This document shows positions 1 to 9,675 of a DNA stretch of 64,000 nucleotides, piece by piece. A program made the position numbers and the translations under genes. Source of the DNA: Candidatus Vicinibacter proximus (GTDB lineage: Bacteria > Bacteroidota > Bacteroidia > Chitinophagales > Saprospiraceae); contig JADJOE010000001.1 in assembly GCA_016713905.1 (NCBI GenBank), positions 869,001 to 933,000 of the forward strand. The letters are read 5' to 3'. Every line of letters starts with the position of its first letter. Position 1 is the stretch's first letter. Under the pieces are notes generated by a model. The model was not told the origin of the DNA, searched no databases, and was given only the letters and a program-made list of their open reading frames with translations.

Positions 1-529
1 TAATTACTTGAGCAAATCTGTCCACGATAATATGATCGGTATTTTGAACCAATATTTTTGAGTAGCTGATATTTCCACCAACCAATTCAGGAATGGAATT
101 GTAGACTATGTCGTAATCGTGTATATTAATGATATAAAATTCATTGAGACTACCCGGTGCTGGTATTATCAAACTTTGCTGCAGAAAAGCATAACAATCA
201 CCAAGCCAATAGCATATACTGTCTGAAATAGGTACTTTTTTTCCTTTTGTGTCTTGTAGTTCAAAACCATTAAATGAAAAAAGATAATTGCCTTGAAAGT
301 CTGAGATGCAAGGAGTGTTTCCAGTCAGCAGATCAATATTCTTTGATTTATCAAATCTAATTTCCGGATTTCCAGATTGAGTATTAAAAGTCATCATAGA
401 ATGTCCAAAAACAGAATCCCTTTTTGGTCCATCAAGATATCCAAATAACCAATTAAAATCATGTTTTTGAGCAGATATTGATGTAATTATTGAGATATAG
501 ATTATAGATATTTTATAAAATGAATTCAT
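1..529 (-). CDS. PKD/T9SS surface protein, N-terminal part (runs off the window)
   Basis: This is the first ~176 residues of the third PKD-type surface protein in the tandem array; the rest lies beyond base 1. The ATG at 527-529 is followed by a signal peptide ending at an SAQ-like site (MNSFYKIS... to ISAQ). It is a mosaic. The first ~60 residues (bases ~310-529, including GYLDGPKRDSVFGHSMM) match the copy at 9676-11493. Bases ~1-200 (EFYIINIHDYDIVYNSIPEL) match the copy at 4188-6011 almost exactly. It lies about 60 bp after the beta-helix gene, past a hairpin, so the two are probably cotranscribed. It is predicted to be exported by Sec and the type IX system to the cell surface. The ligand is unknown. 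Confidence 0.75.
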   Translation of the reverse strand, partial: MNSFYKISIIYISIITSISAQKHDFNWLFGYLDGPKRDSVFGHSMMTFNTQSGNPEIRFDKSKNIDLLTGNTPCISDFQGNYLFSFNGFELQDTKGKKVPISDSICYWLGDCYAFLQQSLIIPAPGSLNEFYIINIHDYDIVYNSIPELVGGNISYSKILVQNTDHIIVDRFAQVI

Positions 530-555
530 AAAAATTATTTACAATATTATTCAAA

Positions 556-578
556 GCAGCAGGGCTATGCCCTGCTGC
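556..578 (-). promoter_or_regulatory. intercistronic hairpin, copy 3
   Basis: A perfect 10-bp stem (GCAGCAGGGC / GCCCTGCTGC) with a 3-nt loop lies between the beta-helix stop and the PKD start. A run of U after the stem is weak on the minus strand, so a strong terminator is unlikely. An attenuator, partial terminator or mRNA-stability element fits better. Equivalent hairpins are at 6034-6060 and 11521-11543. Confidence 0.6.
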
Positions 579-590
579 GAGGATTAAAGT

Positions 591-3554
591 TTAACGATTA
601 ATTAAAATTCTTGATGTAAATAAATTCTTTCCCGATGTTGAGTTTTCGACAGATAATATAAAAACACCTGACATAAAATTACGAGTTGAAATTTCTTTTA
701 CACAAGTTGAAGACCATCGTTCTGCTAAAATATTTTTTCCATTCAGATCACGGATGTGTATTAATTTATCCATTCTTTGATTACACATTCTATCGGTAAT
801 GATCAAATTCTCACTAACTGGATTAGGAGTAATTTGATAGGAATATCCAATATTTTCATCACCGGTTGAATTTATGATTGGACTTGGGGGAAGGCATAAT
901 AATGAATCATTATATCCATTTAATCCAGATAAGTCTTTTAGAATTCTTGCTAAGTAGACTGCATTTCCGTATTCAAGTGGACAAAGCTCCGCAATTGCGG
1001 ATAGATCTGATGACTGAGTAGAATTCAATTCAAATATACCAGCCGCCACAGATTCCATATAGATATGGTTAACTTCTTGTAGGAAGGTTTGAATATCGTC
1101 TTCTGCCTCTATTAAATCATTGGCTGTAAGAACACCCTCAAGAAAAGTATCTCTTTGCTCAATCCAGCTATCCCATAAAGTATTTAAATCTGAAGTAGCT
1201 TCATTAGCGTCACTAAATAGATCTACCAAGAATTCATGGTAATAGCTACTGTCGGTAGAGTTGGCCGCATTGTACAAAGAATCTGCATACAATTTAATTG
1301 CTGTCATCTTAGCGTTAATGAGGATGAGTTCATCTTCCATATTTTCCAGTTCGCCTTCAGAAAATGATAATGCATCGTTTAGTAAACTATCCACGTTATA
1401 GTATTCATGAAGTACTCCAGAAGTATTGGAGTTGTAAAATGAATCAACCTCTGCATCTACTCCAAGTAAATCATTATCTTGTCGTAGATCGCGGTATAAA
1501 ATTCTAGATCCTTCCCAGTTGTGCATGTCTCCAAATTCTTCCGAGATAAAATTTCCAGTTGCGACATCTATAGACCAATCATCAATCTCAGGTACTACAG
1601 CAAAAAATTGGGCACATGGGCCATCGTAAATACAAGTTGAACTGGCAGTTTCAGTGGTTCTAAACCAATTGGTTGCATTGTCATCACAACTTTGCGCTGG
1701 ACTAATATACGTAGGCCATTCAGGCAGGCTACACTCATATGCACGAATTTGAGATTTAAGTTTAAAAAATGTCCCATTTCTATTAATTGCATTAACTCCG
1801 TTAATATTACCCTGCTGAAAAGTAATCCATTCATTCCCCGAAGGGACTGATTGCATTTGTTGTCCAAAGTAAGCACCATTGTTCAAAAGTAATCCTCGAA
1901 AACATCTGTTGATGTAGTTATTCCGCCAGATAGAGTTAGGACTGGCATTATCAAATAGAAAACCTGTATAAACATCGGAGATTTCATTACAACAATACCT
2001 TGTTCGTTCAGATGTCCTAACAAGTATTCCAATTTGCGGTAATGCACCTGAAGAACCGATGTTATTATTGAAAACATGACTAAAACGAGTTAGTGTTAGT
2101 TGCATCCCAGCTCCATATCCTTCACCGGTGATTTCATTGCTAATAATTCCAGTTTGTTCAACGTAATTTGTTCTAATTCCTACTGCTTTGATACCCTCAA
2201 TATATATTTCATTCACATTTATTTCTGGATGGAATGTGAAGGTGCCAAATGCACCAGACAAATCTATCGCAACAGAAGAATCAGTAGTTTGAGTATTATT
2301 GAGTATATTGTAATAAATAGAAGGAAAGGTACTACGTGTGGGGAAACTCACTTTTATTCCAAATCGCCTATATGAAATAGTATTGGTATGAACTCTTGTG
2401 AGATTTCGGCCGTAGGTATCTTCTATCCCTAGCTCAACTGCATCCATGTTATTATCTTCTACTTTTAATAAAGCAGAAGCATGAGATCTGATACCGATGC
2501 GACAATCGTAAAATGTATTGTCTGACACATTGACAAGGTTAGAGCCCACAGAATTTATTCCAATTCCATCTATGTATTGCAATGTAAATATACTTTGAAC
2601 CCATGGTATTATGGAAGTAAATGAGTTGTTTACAGCAGTGAAAGATGCATTAGACGTTACAATTCCATTTCTTAATTTAGTGAATGTATTGGGAGCAATA
2701 ATTCCAGCTGTAAATGTAGTTCCGATTGCCTCAATACCAGCATATGGAAGATAATCTGGCTCAGGGTCTTGTCCAGTAAATCCAGTGATTAAGCCAGTTT
2801 GACCATCAAAAGTATTATCATAAATATCGTTTGAAACTCTAGCCCCTGATTGTAAACCTACGCCAATATTGTTCCTTAGAAAGGAATTACCAGAGACATT
2901 ATAAGCATGTCCACCCGACTCAACTAGAAGACCATAATTGGCATCTTCAATCGTGTTGCCATAAAGCAACACTGTACCACCATTTTCCACTACAATGCCT
3001 TGATACATTTGATCTCCGCATGCATACATATCACATTCAGAAGCGATTAGACCGTATCCATTTTTAACATGAATTGATGAGCCTTCAGCAATCCAAAAAT
3101 CGCAATCAAAAAAATAATTAAATCTATTGATGTTTAAAATACCAAATATGCAAATAGTAATCCCGTTTGCAAATTGTGGTATGGTAGTTGAGGTAATATT
3201 TGTACTGCTATTGAGATCATTACCTACCACAATCGAACCACCAGGACATCCGCAGGTTGATGTTGTAGTTATAGGGTATTTTTGAATAAATTCATCAGGC
3301 AAGAAAAACTTAGTTGATTTTCGAACCTGATCAGCTTGTTTTGAAATAGAAAGCTGGGAATATTTTAAAAGGGTAGGAGAACTAGTCCCTGTAAGCACCC
3401 CGCTGGCCATGACAAGGGCTAGGATGAGTAAGAATCTGACCGCTTTACAGGTGCTGTAACCGGTTACAGATTTGAAATTTGAAATTTGAAGTAGCGAATT
3501 GTTCATCGGGACAGTAATTTTACTGTTTACCCGGAAGATTTCAACTCGTTTCAT
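591..3554 (-). CDS. T9SS-sorted parallel beta-helix surface protein (copy 3)
   Basis: A 987-residue secreted protein. A hydrophobic signal segment (VRFLLILALVMASG) lies at about residues 38-55 behind an unusually long basic leader. The true start may be the internal Met17 (MNNSLL). Residues ~95-560 are rich in Asn/Gly rungs (VSDNTFYDCRIGIRS-type), typical of NosD/PbH1 right-handed beta-helix repeats. A helical, acidic segment follows at ~690-850. The last ~75 residues (ITPNPVSENLIITD ... SRILINR) form a type A T9SS sorting domain. It is nearly identical to the protein at 6071-9043, with changes clustered near the acidic segment and the C-terminus. It is the first gene of a two-gene unit with the PKD gene at 1-529. 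It probably acts as an adhesin or polysaccharide-binding surface protein; no catalytic residues were recognised. Confidence 0.85.
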   Translation of the reverse strand: MKRVEIFRVNSKITVPMNNSLLQISNFKSVTGYSTCKAVRFLLILALVMASGVLTGTSSPTLLKYSQLSISKQADQVRKSTKFFLPDEFIQKYPITTTSTCGCPGGSIVVGNDLNSSTNITSTTIPQFANGITICIFGILNINRFNYFFDCDFWIAEGSSIHVKNGYGLIASECDMYACGDQMYQGIVVENGGTVLLYGNTIEDANYGLLVESGGHAYNVSGNSFLRNNIGVGLQSGARVSNDIYDNTFDGQTGLITGFTGQDPEPDYLPYAGIEAIGTTFTAGIIAPNTFTKLRNGIVTSNASFTAVNNSFTSIIPWVQSIFTLQYIDGIGINSVGSNLVNVSDNTFYDCRIGIRSHASALLKVEDNNMDAVELGIEDTYGRNLTRVHTNTISYRRFGIKVSFPTRSTFPSIYYNILNNTQTTDSSVAIDLSGAFGTFTFHPEINVNEIYIEGIKAVGIRTNYVEQTGIISNEITGEGYGAGMQLTLTRFSHVFNNNIGSSGALPQIGILVRTSERTRYCCNEISDVYTGFLFDNASPNSIWRNNYINRCFRGLLLNNGAYFGQQMQSVPSGNEWITFQQGNINGVNAINRNGTFFKLKSQIRAYECSLPEWPTYISPAQSCDDNATNWFRTTETASSTCIYDGPCAQFFAVVPEIDDWSIDVATGNFISEEFGDMHNWEGSRILYRDLRQDNDLLGVDAEVDSFYNSNTSGVLHEYYNVDSLLNDALSFSEGELENMEDELILINAKMTAIKLYADSLYNAANSTDSSYYHEFLVDLFSDANEATSDLNTLWDSWIEQRDTFLEGVLTANDLIEAEDDIQTFLQEVNHIYMESVAAGIFELNSTQSSDLSAIAELCPLEYGNAVYLARILKDLSGLNGYNDSLLCLPPSPIINSTGDENIGYSYQITPNPVSENLIITDRMCNQRMDKLIHIRDLNGKNILAERWSSTCVKEISTRNFMSGVFILSVENSTSGKNLFTSRILINR

Positions 3555-3738
3555 TATTAAGTATTTATTTGAAACACCATTGTTCCCATCCTTTTTTTTG
3601 CCAACCTCATTTTACGAATAAAATGAAATCAACTCTTTGACTCACTGAAATTGACAGCTATTTTGATATGTTCGAATGGAATTTCCAAGATTCAAATTAA
3701 TCCGATCAGCTAAATCGAGTTAATTATGTTCCTGTGTC

Positions 3739-3772
3739 AAATATACATTCTTTAGTTTAAAGAAGTTCCAAC
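3739..3772 (-). promoter_or_regulatory. putative Bacteroidota-type promoter of the beta-helix/PKD unit
   Basis: On the minus strand, TATATTTG (3739-3746) fits the Bacteroidota -7 consensus TAnnTTTG, and a TTG lies 26 bp upstream (3770-3772) at the expected -33 position. This predicts a leader of about 180 nt before the start at 3554. The same motifs and spacing occur in the second copy at 9226-9259. Confidence 0.5.
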
Positions 3773-3828
3773 TATTTTGAAAAAATTAAAAATTCAGGGA
3801 AAAGCCTTAGGAAATAATTTATTAAAAT

Positions 3829-3844
3829 TCAGGGAAAACCCTGA
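3829..3844. repeat. small palindrome TCAGGG-AAAA-CCCTGA
   Basis: A 6-bp perfect inverted repeat with an AAAA loop is also present at 9318-9333. It lies upstream of the predicted promoter. The deletion that truncated the rightmost unit ends inside the 3' arm of the equivalent palindrome. Confidence 0.5.
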
Positions 3845-4187
3845 TAAATTATCTATTTATCTTAATATTTTAATAAACATATCACAGTATATGGCAATTT
3901 TCTTTTATTTATAAAATTGTCATTTACTGAGAGCCACAATAATAATTTTATTTCCAACATTTACCAAGGATTCGTTAACAAAAGTAGGAAATGGGATACT
4001 ATTCATTGGTGAGAAAAATCAATTGTTTAATTGATCTTAAACCAAACAGGTAACAAAAGCTGAATTCAATTCATTAATGCAACGGTTTATCTCAGTGGTA
4101 GTTTTTGATATTTCAGTACTGTATATTTCTATCGCTTAGATGTCTACTATTTTTTCATGGGATACTTAAATTGTTAACTAAACTGCC

Positions 4188-6011
4188 TTATCTGATTATT
4201 ACAATCTTCTCCGTTTTCATTACCACTCCTCTTTCATAAAGTACCACCGAGTAAAGTCCTGCCGGTAACTGCTCCGTATCGATCACATTACTACCTTGAT
4301 ATACGCGCTCGCTGAGGACGGTCTGTCCTTGTGAATTGATTAGATGTATGTACATACTTTCGGGCAGATAGTCATGAATATTTAGCACAAAGTGATCAGA
4401 TGCAGGATTAGGAAAAATGTCAGTTTTAATCACAATTTTTCCCTTGTCATTAGTCGCTAAAGTTCCAACATTCAGCGTCCTACATAAAGTATCTGCCCCA
4501 TACTTATTCTTAATAATTAAACAGACCTCATAGATTCCATCTTTCTCAAAACAGTGAATCGGAGAAGTATCTCGACTTTGTGTACCATCACCAAGATCCC
4601 AATACCACTCAGGTTCAGATTCATCCGGAATATATGCACTTAAATCCACAAACTCAAAACATCTGTATCTCGTGGTATCCTGATCATAGCGCCACCAGGC
4701 CCATGGGATGTTGTCTATACCGAGCGTGTCACAATCGCTACCATCGATAGGGCCGAGACGGTAATTAGGGAAATTGGGTATTTGAAATTTTCTTGAAGGG
4801 AGTTTTATGTGGTGTTGTTTAAAATTACAATCTTTTCCTGATCTGTTGGGAGAGTTTATTACATGAAGCTCTCTTGTAGGTAAGTAGTTAGTTGTACCAT
4901 AAATCCTTCCATCTGGCGCAAGTTGTAATTGATTGAAATAAGTAGGATATGAACTAGTTGTTGATATCCTTGACCTATAATTATCATATACATCAATAAG
5001 TATTTTTTCACCTAAAATCCCATTTTTAGAAACAGAATATTGCATGATGGAATCGTTTTCACAAACATACAGGACTTTATTATCAGGTGAAAAAGCACCA
5101 CTACTATAAACAAAAGGTTCGTTTTCCGAATTTGGAATGTAACCTCGGTCTGAAAAAATCTTTCGTTGGTGATTGGATAATATTCCTGTGCAACGGTTAA
5201 AAAGGTAAAAGTCTAAAAATGAAATAGGATAATCTCCATCTCTGTTTGTATATACATTGCAATAATATTCTCCATTTGGTGAAAAAAAGGCAATTCCTAA
5301 ACCATAAATTCTATCTAATTGGTTTGTTATTTGTTCACCGTAAGAAATGATTCCATTGGGAGTCAAAAGTAATTTATAATATGAGTTAATAAAGGGCATT
5401 GGAATTAATATCCACCAATCTCTTCCATTGGCATGTTTGCATCCAATTATTTTTTGAGCTTCAAAAGTATCTTTTTTAATTACTTGAGCAAATCTGTCCA
5501 CGATAATATGATCGGGATTTTGAATCAATATTTTTGAGTAGCTGATATTTCCTCCAACCAATTCAGGAATGGAATTGTAGACTATGTCGTAATCGTGTAT
5601 ATTAATAATATAAAATTCATTGTGTCTGCCCGGTGTTGGTAATATCAAACTTTGCTGCAGAAAAGCATAACAATCACCGAGCAAATAACAAATGCTGTCA
5701 GATAAGGGTACTTTTTGTCCATTTGCATCCTCTATTTCAAAACCATTGAATGAAAATTGAAATACACCATTTTGGCTAGAAATACAAACTGAGTTTCCAC
5801 TTACTAAATTAATATTTTTTAATTTATCAAATCTAAATTCTGGATTTCCAGAGGCAGAATTAAATTGGGTGATACTATGTCCTATCACAGAATCTCTTTT
5901 AGGTAATATTAAGTACCCGGATATCCAATTAAAATCATATTGCTGGCAGATACTTGAAAATGTAAATGAGAAGTAAGTTACTATTATTAAAATAATTTTG
6001 TTATTAGACAT
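4188..6011 (-). CDS. PKD-domain T9SS surface protein (copy 2)
   Basis: A 607-residue secreted protein with a signal peptide at residues 1-22 ending at SSICQ. Residues ~25-420 resemble a propeller-like region of gliding-associated surface proteins (LSPDGKIY-type LAPDGRIYG, FSPNGEYY). A PKD domain sits at ~450-520 (WYWDLGDGTQSRDTSPIHCF, where YxWDxGDG is diagnostic). A T9SS sorting domain occupies the last ~75 residues (FPNPASDHFVLNIHDY ... VIIR). The last ~180 residues are nearly identical to the copy at 9676-11493, while the N-terminal 420 residues are clearly diverged; this mosaic points to gene conversion. It is second in its unit, 59 bp after the beta-helix gene. Its role as a surface adhesin or matrix protein is inferred. 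Confidence 0.85.
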   Translation of the reverse strand: MSNNKIILIIVTYFSFTFSSICQQYDFNWISGYLILPKRDSVIGHSITQFNSASGNPEFRFDKLKNINLVSGNSVCISSQNGVFQFSFNGFEIEDANGQKVPLSDSICYLLGDCYAFLQQSLILPTPGRHNEFYIINIHDYDIVYNSIPELVGGNISYSKILIQNPDHIIVDRFAQVIKKDTFEAQKIIGCKHANGRDWWILIPMPFINSYYKLLLTPNGIISYGEQITNQLDRIYGLGIAFFSPNGEYYCNVYTNRDGDYPISFLDFYLFNRCTGILSNHQRKIFSDRGYIPNSENEPFVYSSGAFSPDNKVLYVCENDSIMQYSVSKNGILGEKILIDVYDNYRSRISTTSSYPTYFNQLQLAPDGRIYGTTNYLPTRELHVINSPNRSGKDCNFKQHHIKLPSRKFQIPNFPNYRLGPIDGSDCDTLGIDNIPWAWWRYDQDTTRYRCFEFVDLSAYIPDESEPEWYWDLGDGTQSRDTSPIHCFEKDGIYEVCLIIKNKYGADTLCRTLNVGTLATNDKGKIVIKTDIFPNPASDHFVLNIHDYLPESMYIHLINSQGQTVLSERVYQGSNVIDTEQLPAGLYSVVLYERGVVMKTEKIVIIR

Positions 6012-6033
6012 TGCTTTTACTAAATTTAAGATT

Positions 6034-6060
6034 ATTCAGCAGGGCCATGCCCTGCTGAAT
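6034..6060 (-). promoter_or_regulatory. intercistronic hairpin, copy 2
   Basis: A 12-bp perfect stem (ATTCAGCAGGGC / GCCCTGCTGAAT) with a CAT loop separates the beta-helix stop and the PKD start. The bases flanking the shared core differ from the 556-578 copy, but they differ on both arms so that pairing is kept. This is covariation and argues for an RNA structure under selection. Confidence 0.65.
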
Positions 6061-6070
6061 AAGATAAAAA

Positions 6071-9043
6071 TTAACGATTAATTAAAATTCTTGACGAAAA
6101 CAATTTATTACCCGATTTAGAATTATCAACAGACAAAATATATAATCCCGTAATTATATTATGAGTTGAAATTAGTTTAATACAAGAAGCATCTGTAGAC
6201 CATCGTTCTGCCAAAATAATTTTTCCATTCAAATCCCGAATATGTATTAATTTATCTATTTTTTGATTACACATTCTATCGGTAATGATCAAATTCTCAC
6301 TAACTGGATTAGGAGTAATTTGATAGGAATATCCAATATTTTCATCACCGGTTGAATTTATGATTGGACTTGGGGGAAGGCAAAATAATGAATCATTATA
6401 TCCATTTAAACCAGATAAGTCTTTTAGAATTCTTGCTAAGTAGACTGCATTTCCGTATTCAAGTGGACAAAGCTCCGCAATTGCGGATAGATCTGATGAC
6501 TGAGTAGAATTCAATTCAAATGTACCAGCCGCCACAGATTCCATATAAACATGGTTAACTTCTTGTAGGAATGTTTGAATATCATCTTCTGGATCTATTA
6601 AATCATTGGCAGCAAGAACATCCTCAAGAAAAGTATCTCTCTGCTCAAGCCAGTTATCCCATAAAGTATTTAAATCCGAAGTAGCTTCATTAGCGTCAAT
6701 AAATAGATCTACCAAGAATTCATGGTAATAGCTGCTGTCGGTAGAGTTGGCCGCATTGTACAAAGAATCTGCATACAATTTAATTGCTGTCATCTTAGCG
6801 TTAATGAGGATGAGTTCATCTTCCATATCTTCAAGTTCAGCTTCAGTAAATGATTGTCCATTATTTAAAAGACTATCTACAATATAGAATTCATGGAGCA
6901 CACCAGTAATATTTGAGTTGTAAAATGAGTCTACCTGTGAATCAATTCCCAATAAATCACTATCACGTCGTAGATCGCGGTATAAAATTCGAGTACCTTC
7001 CCAGTGGTGCATGTCTCCAAATTCTTCAGGGATAAAATTTCCAGTTGCGACATCTATAGACCAATCATTAATCTCAGGTACTACAGCAAAAAATTGGGCA
7101 CAAGGCCCATCATAAAGACAAGATGAACTTACTTCTTCTGGTTCTGAAATAAACCAGTTTGCTGCATTGTCATCACAACTTTGAGCTGGACTAATATACG
7201 TAGGCCATTCTGGTAGGCTACACTCATATGCACGAATTTGAGATTTAAGTTTAAAAAATGTCCCATTTCTATTAATTGCATTAACTCCGTTAATATTACC
7301 CTGCTGAAAAGTAATCCATTCATTCCCCGAAGGGACTGATTGCATTTGTTGTCCAAAGTAAGCACCATTGTTCAAAAGTATTCCTCGAAAACATCTGTTG
7401 ATGTAGTTATTCCGCCAGATAGAGTTAGGACTGGCATTATCAAATAGAAAACCTGTATAGACATCGGAGATTTCATTACAACAATACCTTGTCCGTTCAG
7501 AAGTCCTAACGAGTATTCCAATTTGCGGTAATGCACCTGAAGAACTGATGTTATTGTTGAACACATGACTGAAACGAGTTAGTGTTAGTTGTATCCCAGC
7601 TCCATATCCTTCACCGGTGATTTCATTGCTAATAATACCAGTTTGTTCAACGTAATTTGTTCTAATTCCTAATGCTTTAATACCCTCAATATATATTTCA
7701 TTCACATTTATTTCTGGATGGAATGTGAAGGTGCCAAATGCACCAGACAAATCTATCGCAACTGAAGAATCGGTAGTTTGAGTATTATTGAGTATATTGT
7801 AATAAATAGAAGGAAAGGTACTACGTGTGGGGAAACTCACTTTTATTCCAAATCGCCTGTATGAAATAGTATTGCTATGAACTCTTGTGAGATTTCGGCC
7901 GTAGGTATCTTCTATCCCTAGCTCAACTGCATCCATGTTATTATCTTCTACTTTTAATAGAGCTGAAGCATGAGATCTTATACCTATACGACAATCGTAA
8001 AATGTATTGTCTGACACATTGACAAGGTTAGAGCCCACAGAATTTATTCCAATTCCATCTATGTATTGCAATGTAAATATACTTTGAACCCATGGTATTA
8101 TGGAAGTAAATGAGTTGTTTACAGCAGTGAAAGATGTATTAGACGTTACAATTCCATTTCTTAATTTAGTGAATGTATTGGGAGCAATAATTCCAGCTGT
8201 AAATGTAGTTCCGATTGCCTCAATGCCTGCATATGGAAGATAATCTGGCTCAGGGTTTTGTCCAGTAAATCCAGTGATTAAGCCAGTTTGACCATCAAAT
8301 GTATTATCATAAAGATCGTTTGAAACACTAGCCCCTGATTGTAAACCTACGCCAATATTGTTCCTTAGAAAGGAATTACCAGAGACATTATAAGCATGTC
8401 CACCTGACTCAACTAGAAGACCATAATTGGCATCTTCAATCGTGTTGCCATAAAGCAACACTGTACCACCATTTTCCACTACAATGCCTTGATACATTTG
8501 ATCTGTACATGGCATCAAATCACATTCAGAAATAATTAGGCCATATCCGTTTTTGACATGAATAGATGATCCTTCTGCAATGTAAAAATCACAATCAAAA
8601 AAATAATTAAATCTATTGATGTTTAAAATACCAAATATGCAAATAGTAATCCCGTTTGCAAATTGTGGTATGGTAGTTGAGGTAATATTTGTACTGCTAT
8701 TGAGATCATTACCTACCACAACCGAACCACCAGGACATCCGCAGGTTGATGTCGTAGCTACAGGGTATGTTTGAATAAATTCATCAGGCAAGAAAAACTT
8801 AGTTGATTTTCGAACCTGATCAGCTTGTTTTAAAATAGAAAGCTGGGAATATTTTAAAAGGGCAGGAGAACCAGTCCCTGTAAGCACCCCGCTGGCCATG
8901 ACAAGGGCTAGGATGAGTAAGAATCTGACCGCTTTACAGGTGCTGTAACCGGTTACAGATTTGAAATTTGAAGTTTGAAGTAGCGAATTGTTCATCGGGA
9001 CAGTAATTTTACTGTTTACCCGGAAGATTTCAACTCGTTTCAT
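6071..9043 (-). CDS. T9SS-sorted parallel beta-helix surface protein (copy 2)
   Basis: A 990-residue paralogue of the protein at 591-3554 with the same architecture. It has a long basic leader, a signal segment at ~38-55, Asn/Gly-rich beta-helix rungs (~95-560), a Cys-containing link (~600-650), an acidic helical region (~690-850) and a T9SS type A sorting domain. Most of the length is identical to its partner. Differences cluster at SDLFID/SDLFSD, around the EEVSSSCLYD segment and in the last 40 residues (WSTDASCIKLISTHNI ... SRILINR). The predicted promoter is at 9226-9259. A GYG-rich stretch at ~485 and paired Cys (YCCNE) are conserved. Likely cell-surface adhesion; no enzyme motif was recognised. 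Confidence 0.85.
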   Translation of the reverse strand: MKRVEIFRVNSKITVPMNNSLLQTSNFKSVTGYSTCKAVRFLLILALVMASGVLTGTGSPALLKYSQLSILKQADQVRKSTKFFLPDEFIQTYPVATTSTCGCPGGSVVVGNDLNSSTNITSTTIPQFANGITICIFGILNINRFNYFFDCDFYIAEGSSIHVKNGYGLIISECDLMPCTDQMYQGIVVENGGTVLLYGNTIEDANYGLLVESGGHAYNVSGNSFLRNNIGVGLQSGASVSNDLYDNTFDGQTGLITGFTGQNPEPDYLPYAGIEAIGTTFTAGIIAPNTFTKLRNGIVTSNTSFTAVNNSFTSIIPWVQSIFTLQYIDGIGINSVGSNLVNVSDNTFYDCRIGIRSHASALLKVEDNNMDAVELGIEDTYGRNLTRVHSNTISYRRFGIKVSFPTRSTFPSIYYNILNNTQTTDSSVAIDLSGAFGTFTFHPEINVNEIYIEGIKALGIRTNYVEQTGIISNEITGEGYGAGIQLTLTRFSHVFNNNISSSGALPQIGILVRTSERTRYCCNEISDVYTGFLFDNASPNSIWRNNYINRCFRGILLNNGAYFGQQMQSVPSGNEWITFQQGNINGVNAINRNGTFFKLKSQIRAYECSLPEWPTYISPAQSCDDNAANWFISEPEEVSSSCLYDGPCAQFFAVVPEINDWSIDVATGNFIPEEFGDMHHWEGTRILYRDLRRDSDLLGIDSQVDSFYNSNITGVLHEFYIVDSLLNNGQSFTEAELEDMEDELILINAKMTAIKLYADSLYNAANSTDSSYYHEFLVDLFIDANEATSDLNTLWDNWLEQRDTFLEDVLAANDLIDPEDDIQTFLQEVNHVYMESVAAGTFELNSTQSSDLSAIAELCPLEYGNAVYLARILKDLSGLNGYNDSLFCLPPSPIINSTGDENIGYSYQITPNPVSENLIITDRMCNQKIDKLIHIRDLNGKIILAERWSTDASCIKLISTHNIITGLYILSVDNSKSGNKLFSSRILINR

Positions 9044-9225
9044 TATTAAGTATTTATTTGAAACACCATTGTTTCCATCCTTTTTTTGCCAACCTCATTT
9101 TACGAATAAAATGAAATCAACTCTTTGACTCACTGAAATTGACAGCTATTTTGATATGTTCGAATGGAATTTCCGAGATTCAAATTAATCCGATCAGCTA
9201 AATCGAGTTAATTATGTTCCTGTGT

Positions 9226-9259
9226 CAAATATACATTCTTTAGTTTAAAGAAGTTCCAA
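9226..9259 (-). promoter_or_regulatory. putative promoter of the second beta-helix/PKD unit
   Basis: The minus strand carries TATATTTG (9226-9233) and TTG (9257-9259), with the same 26-bp start-to-start spacing as at 3739-3772. The predicted leader to the start at 9043 is about 175 nt. Confidence 0.5.
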
Positions 9260-9317
9260 CTATTTTGAAAAAAATTAAAAATTCAGGGAAAAGCCTTAGG
9301 AAATAATTTATTAAAAT

Positions 9318-9333
9318 TCAGGGAAAACCCTGA
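9318..9333. repeat. small palindrome TCAGGG-AAAA-CCCTGA, second copy
   Basis: Identical to 3829-3844. Sequence from 9331 rightward (TGATAAATTATC...) is what follows the deletion junction at 12322/12323, so this palindrome marks one end of the rearrangement. Confidence 0.5.
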
Positions 9334-9675
9334 TAAATTATCTATTTATCTTAATATTTTAATAAATATATCACAGTATATGGCAATTTTCTTTTATTTA
9401 TAAAATTGTCATTTACTGAGAGCCACAATAATAATTTTGTTTCCAACATTTACCAAGGATTCAATAACAAAAGTAGGAGATGGGATACTATTCATTGGTG
9501 AGAAAAATCAATTGTTTAATTGATCTTATCCAAACAGGTAACAAAAGCTGGATTCAATTCATTAATGCAACGGTTTATCTCAGTGGTAGTTTTTGATATT
9601 TCAGTACTGTATATTTCTATCACTTAGATGTCTACTATTTTTTCCTGGGATACTTAAATTGTTAACTACCCTGCC

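Larger units (their letters stand above)
3555..4187. other. leader/intergenic region of the array, copy 3
   Basis: This 633-bp AT-rich region has no credible gene. It holds the promoter at 3739-3772 and a TCAGGG-AAAA-CCCTGA hairpin at 3829-3844, preceded by an imperfect TTCAGGGAAAAGCC half-copy. It also includes the short 3' untranslated stretch of the PKD gene that starts the next unit. It is almost the same as 9044-9675, with small indels in T and A runs. Confidence 0.7.
9044..9675. other. leader/intergenic region of the array, copy 2
   Basis: 632 bp almost identical to 3555-4187. It contains the promoter-like site at 9226-9259 and the palindrome at 9318-9333. No gene was found. Near-identity outside coding sequence argues for a recent duplication or continuing homogenisation. 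Confidence 0.7.

Noticed and set aside
556..578. Hairpins between the beta-helix and PKD genes as strong terminators
   Set aside because: The U run after the stem is short and interrupted, and the second gene starts within ~30 bp, so full termination would silence the PKD gene in each unit.
1595..1879. 94-aa and related small frames within the beta-helix genes
   Set aside because: The same shadow occurs at 7129-7368 because the parent genes are duplicated; the pattern follows the parent frame and has no gene features of its own.
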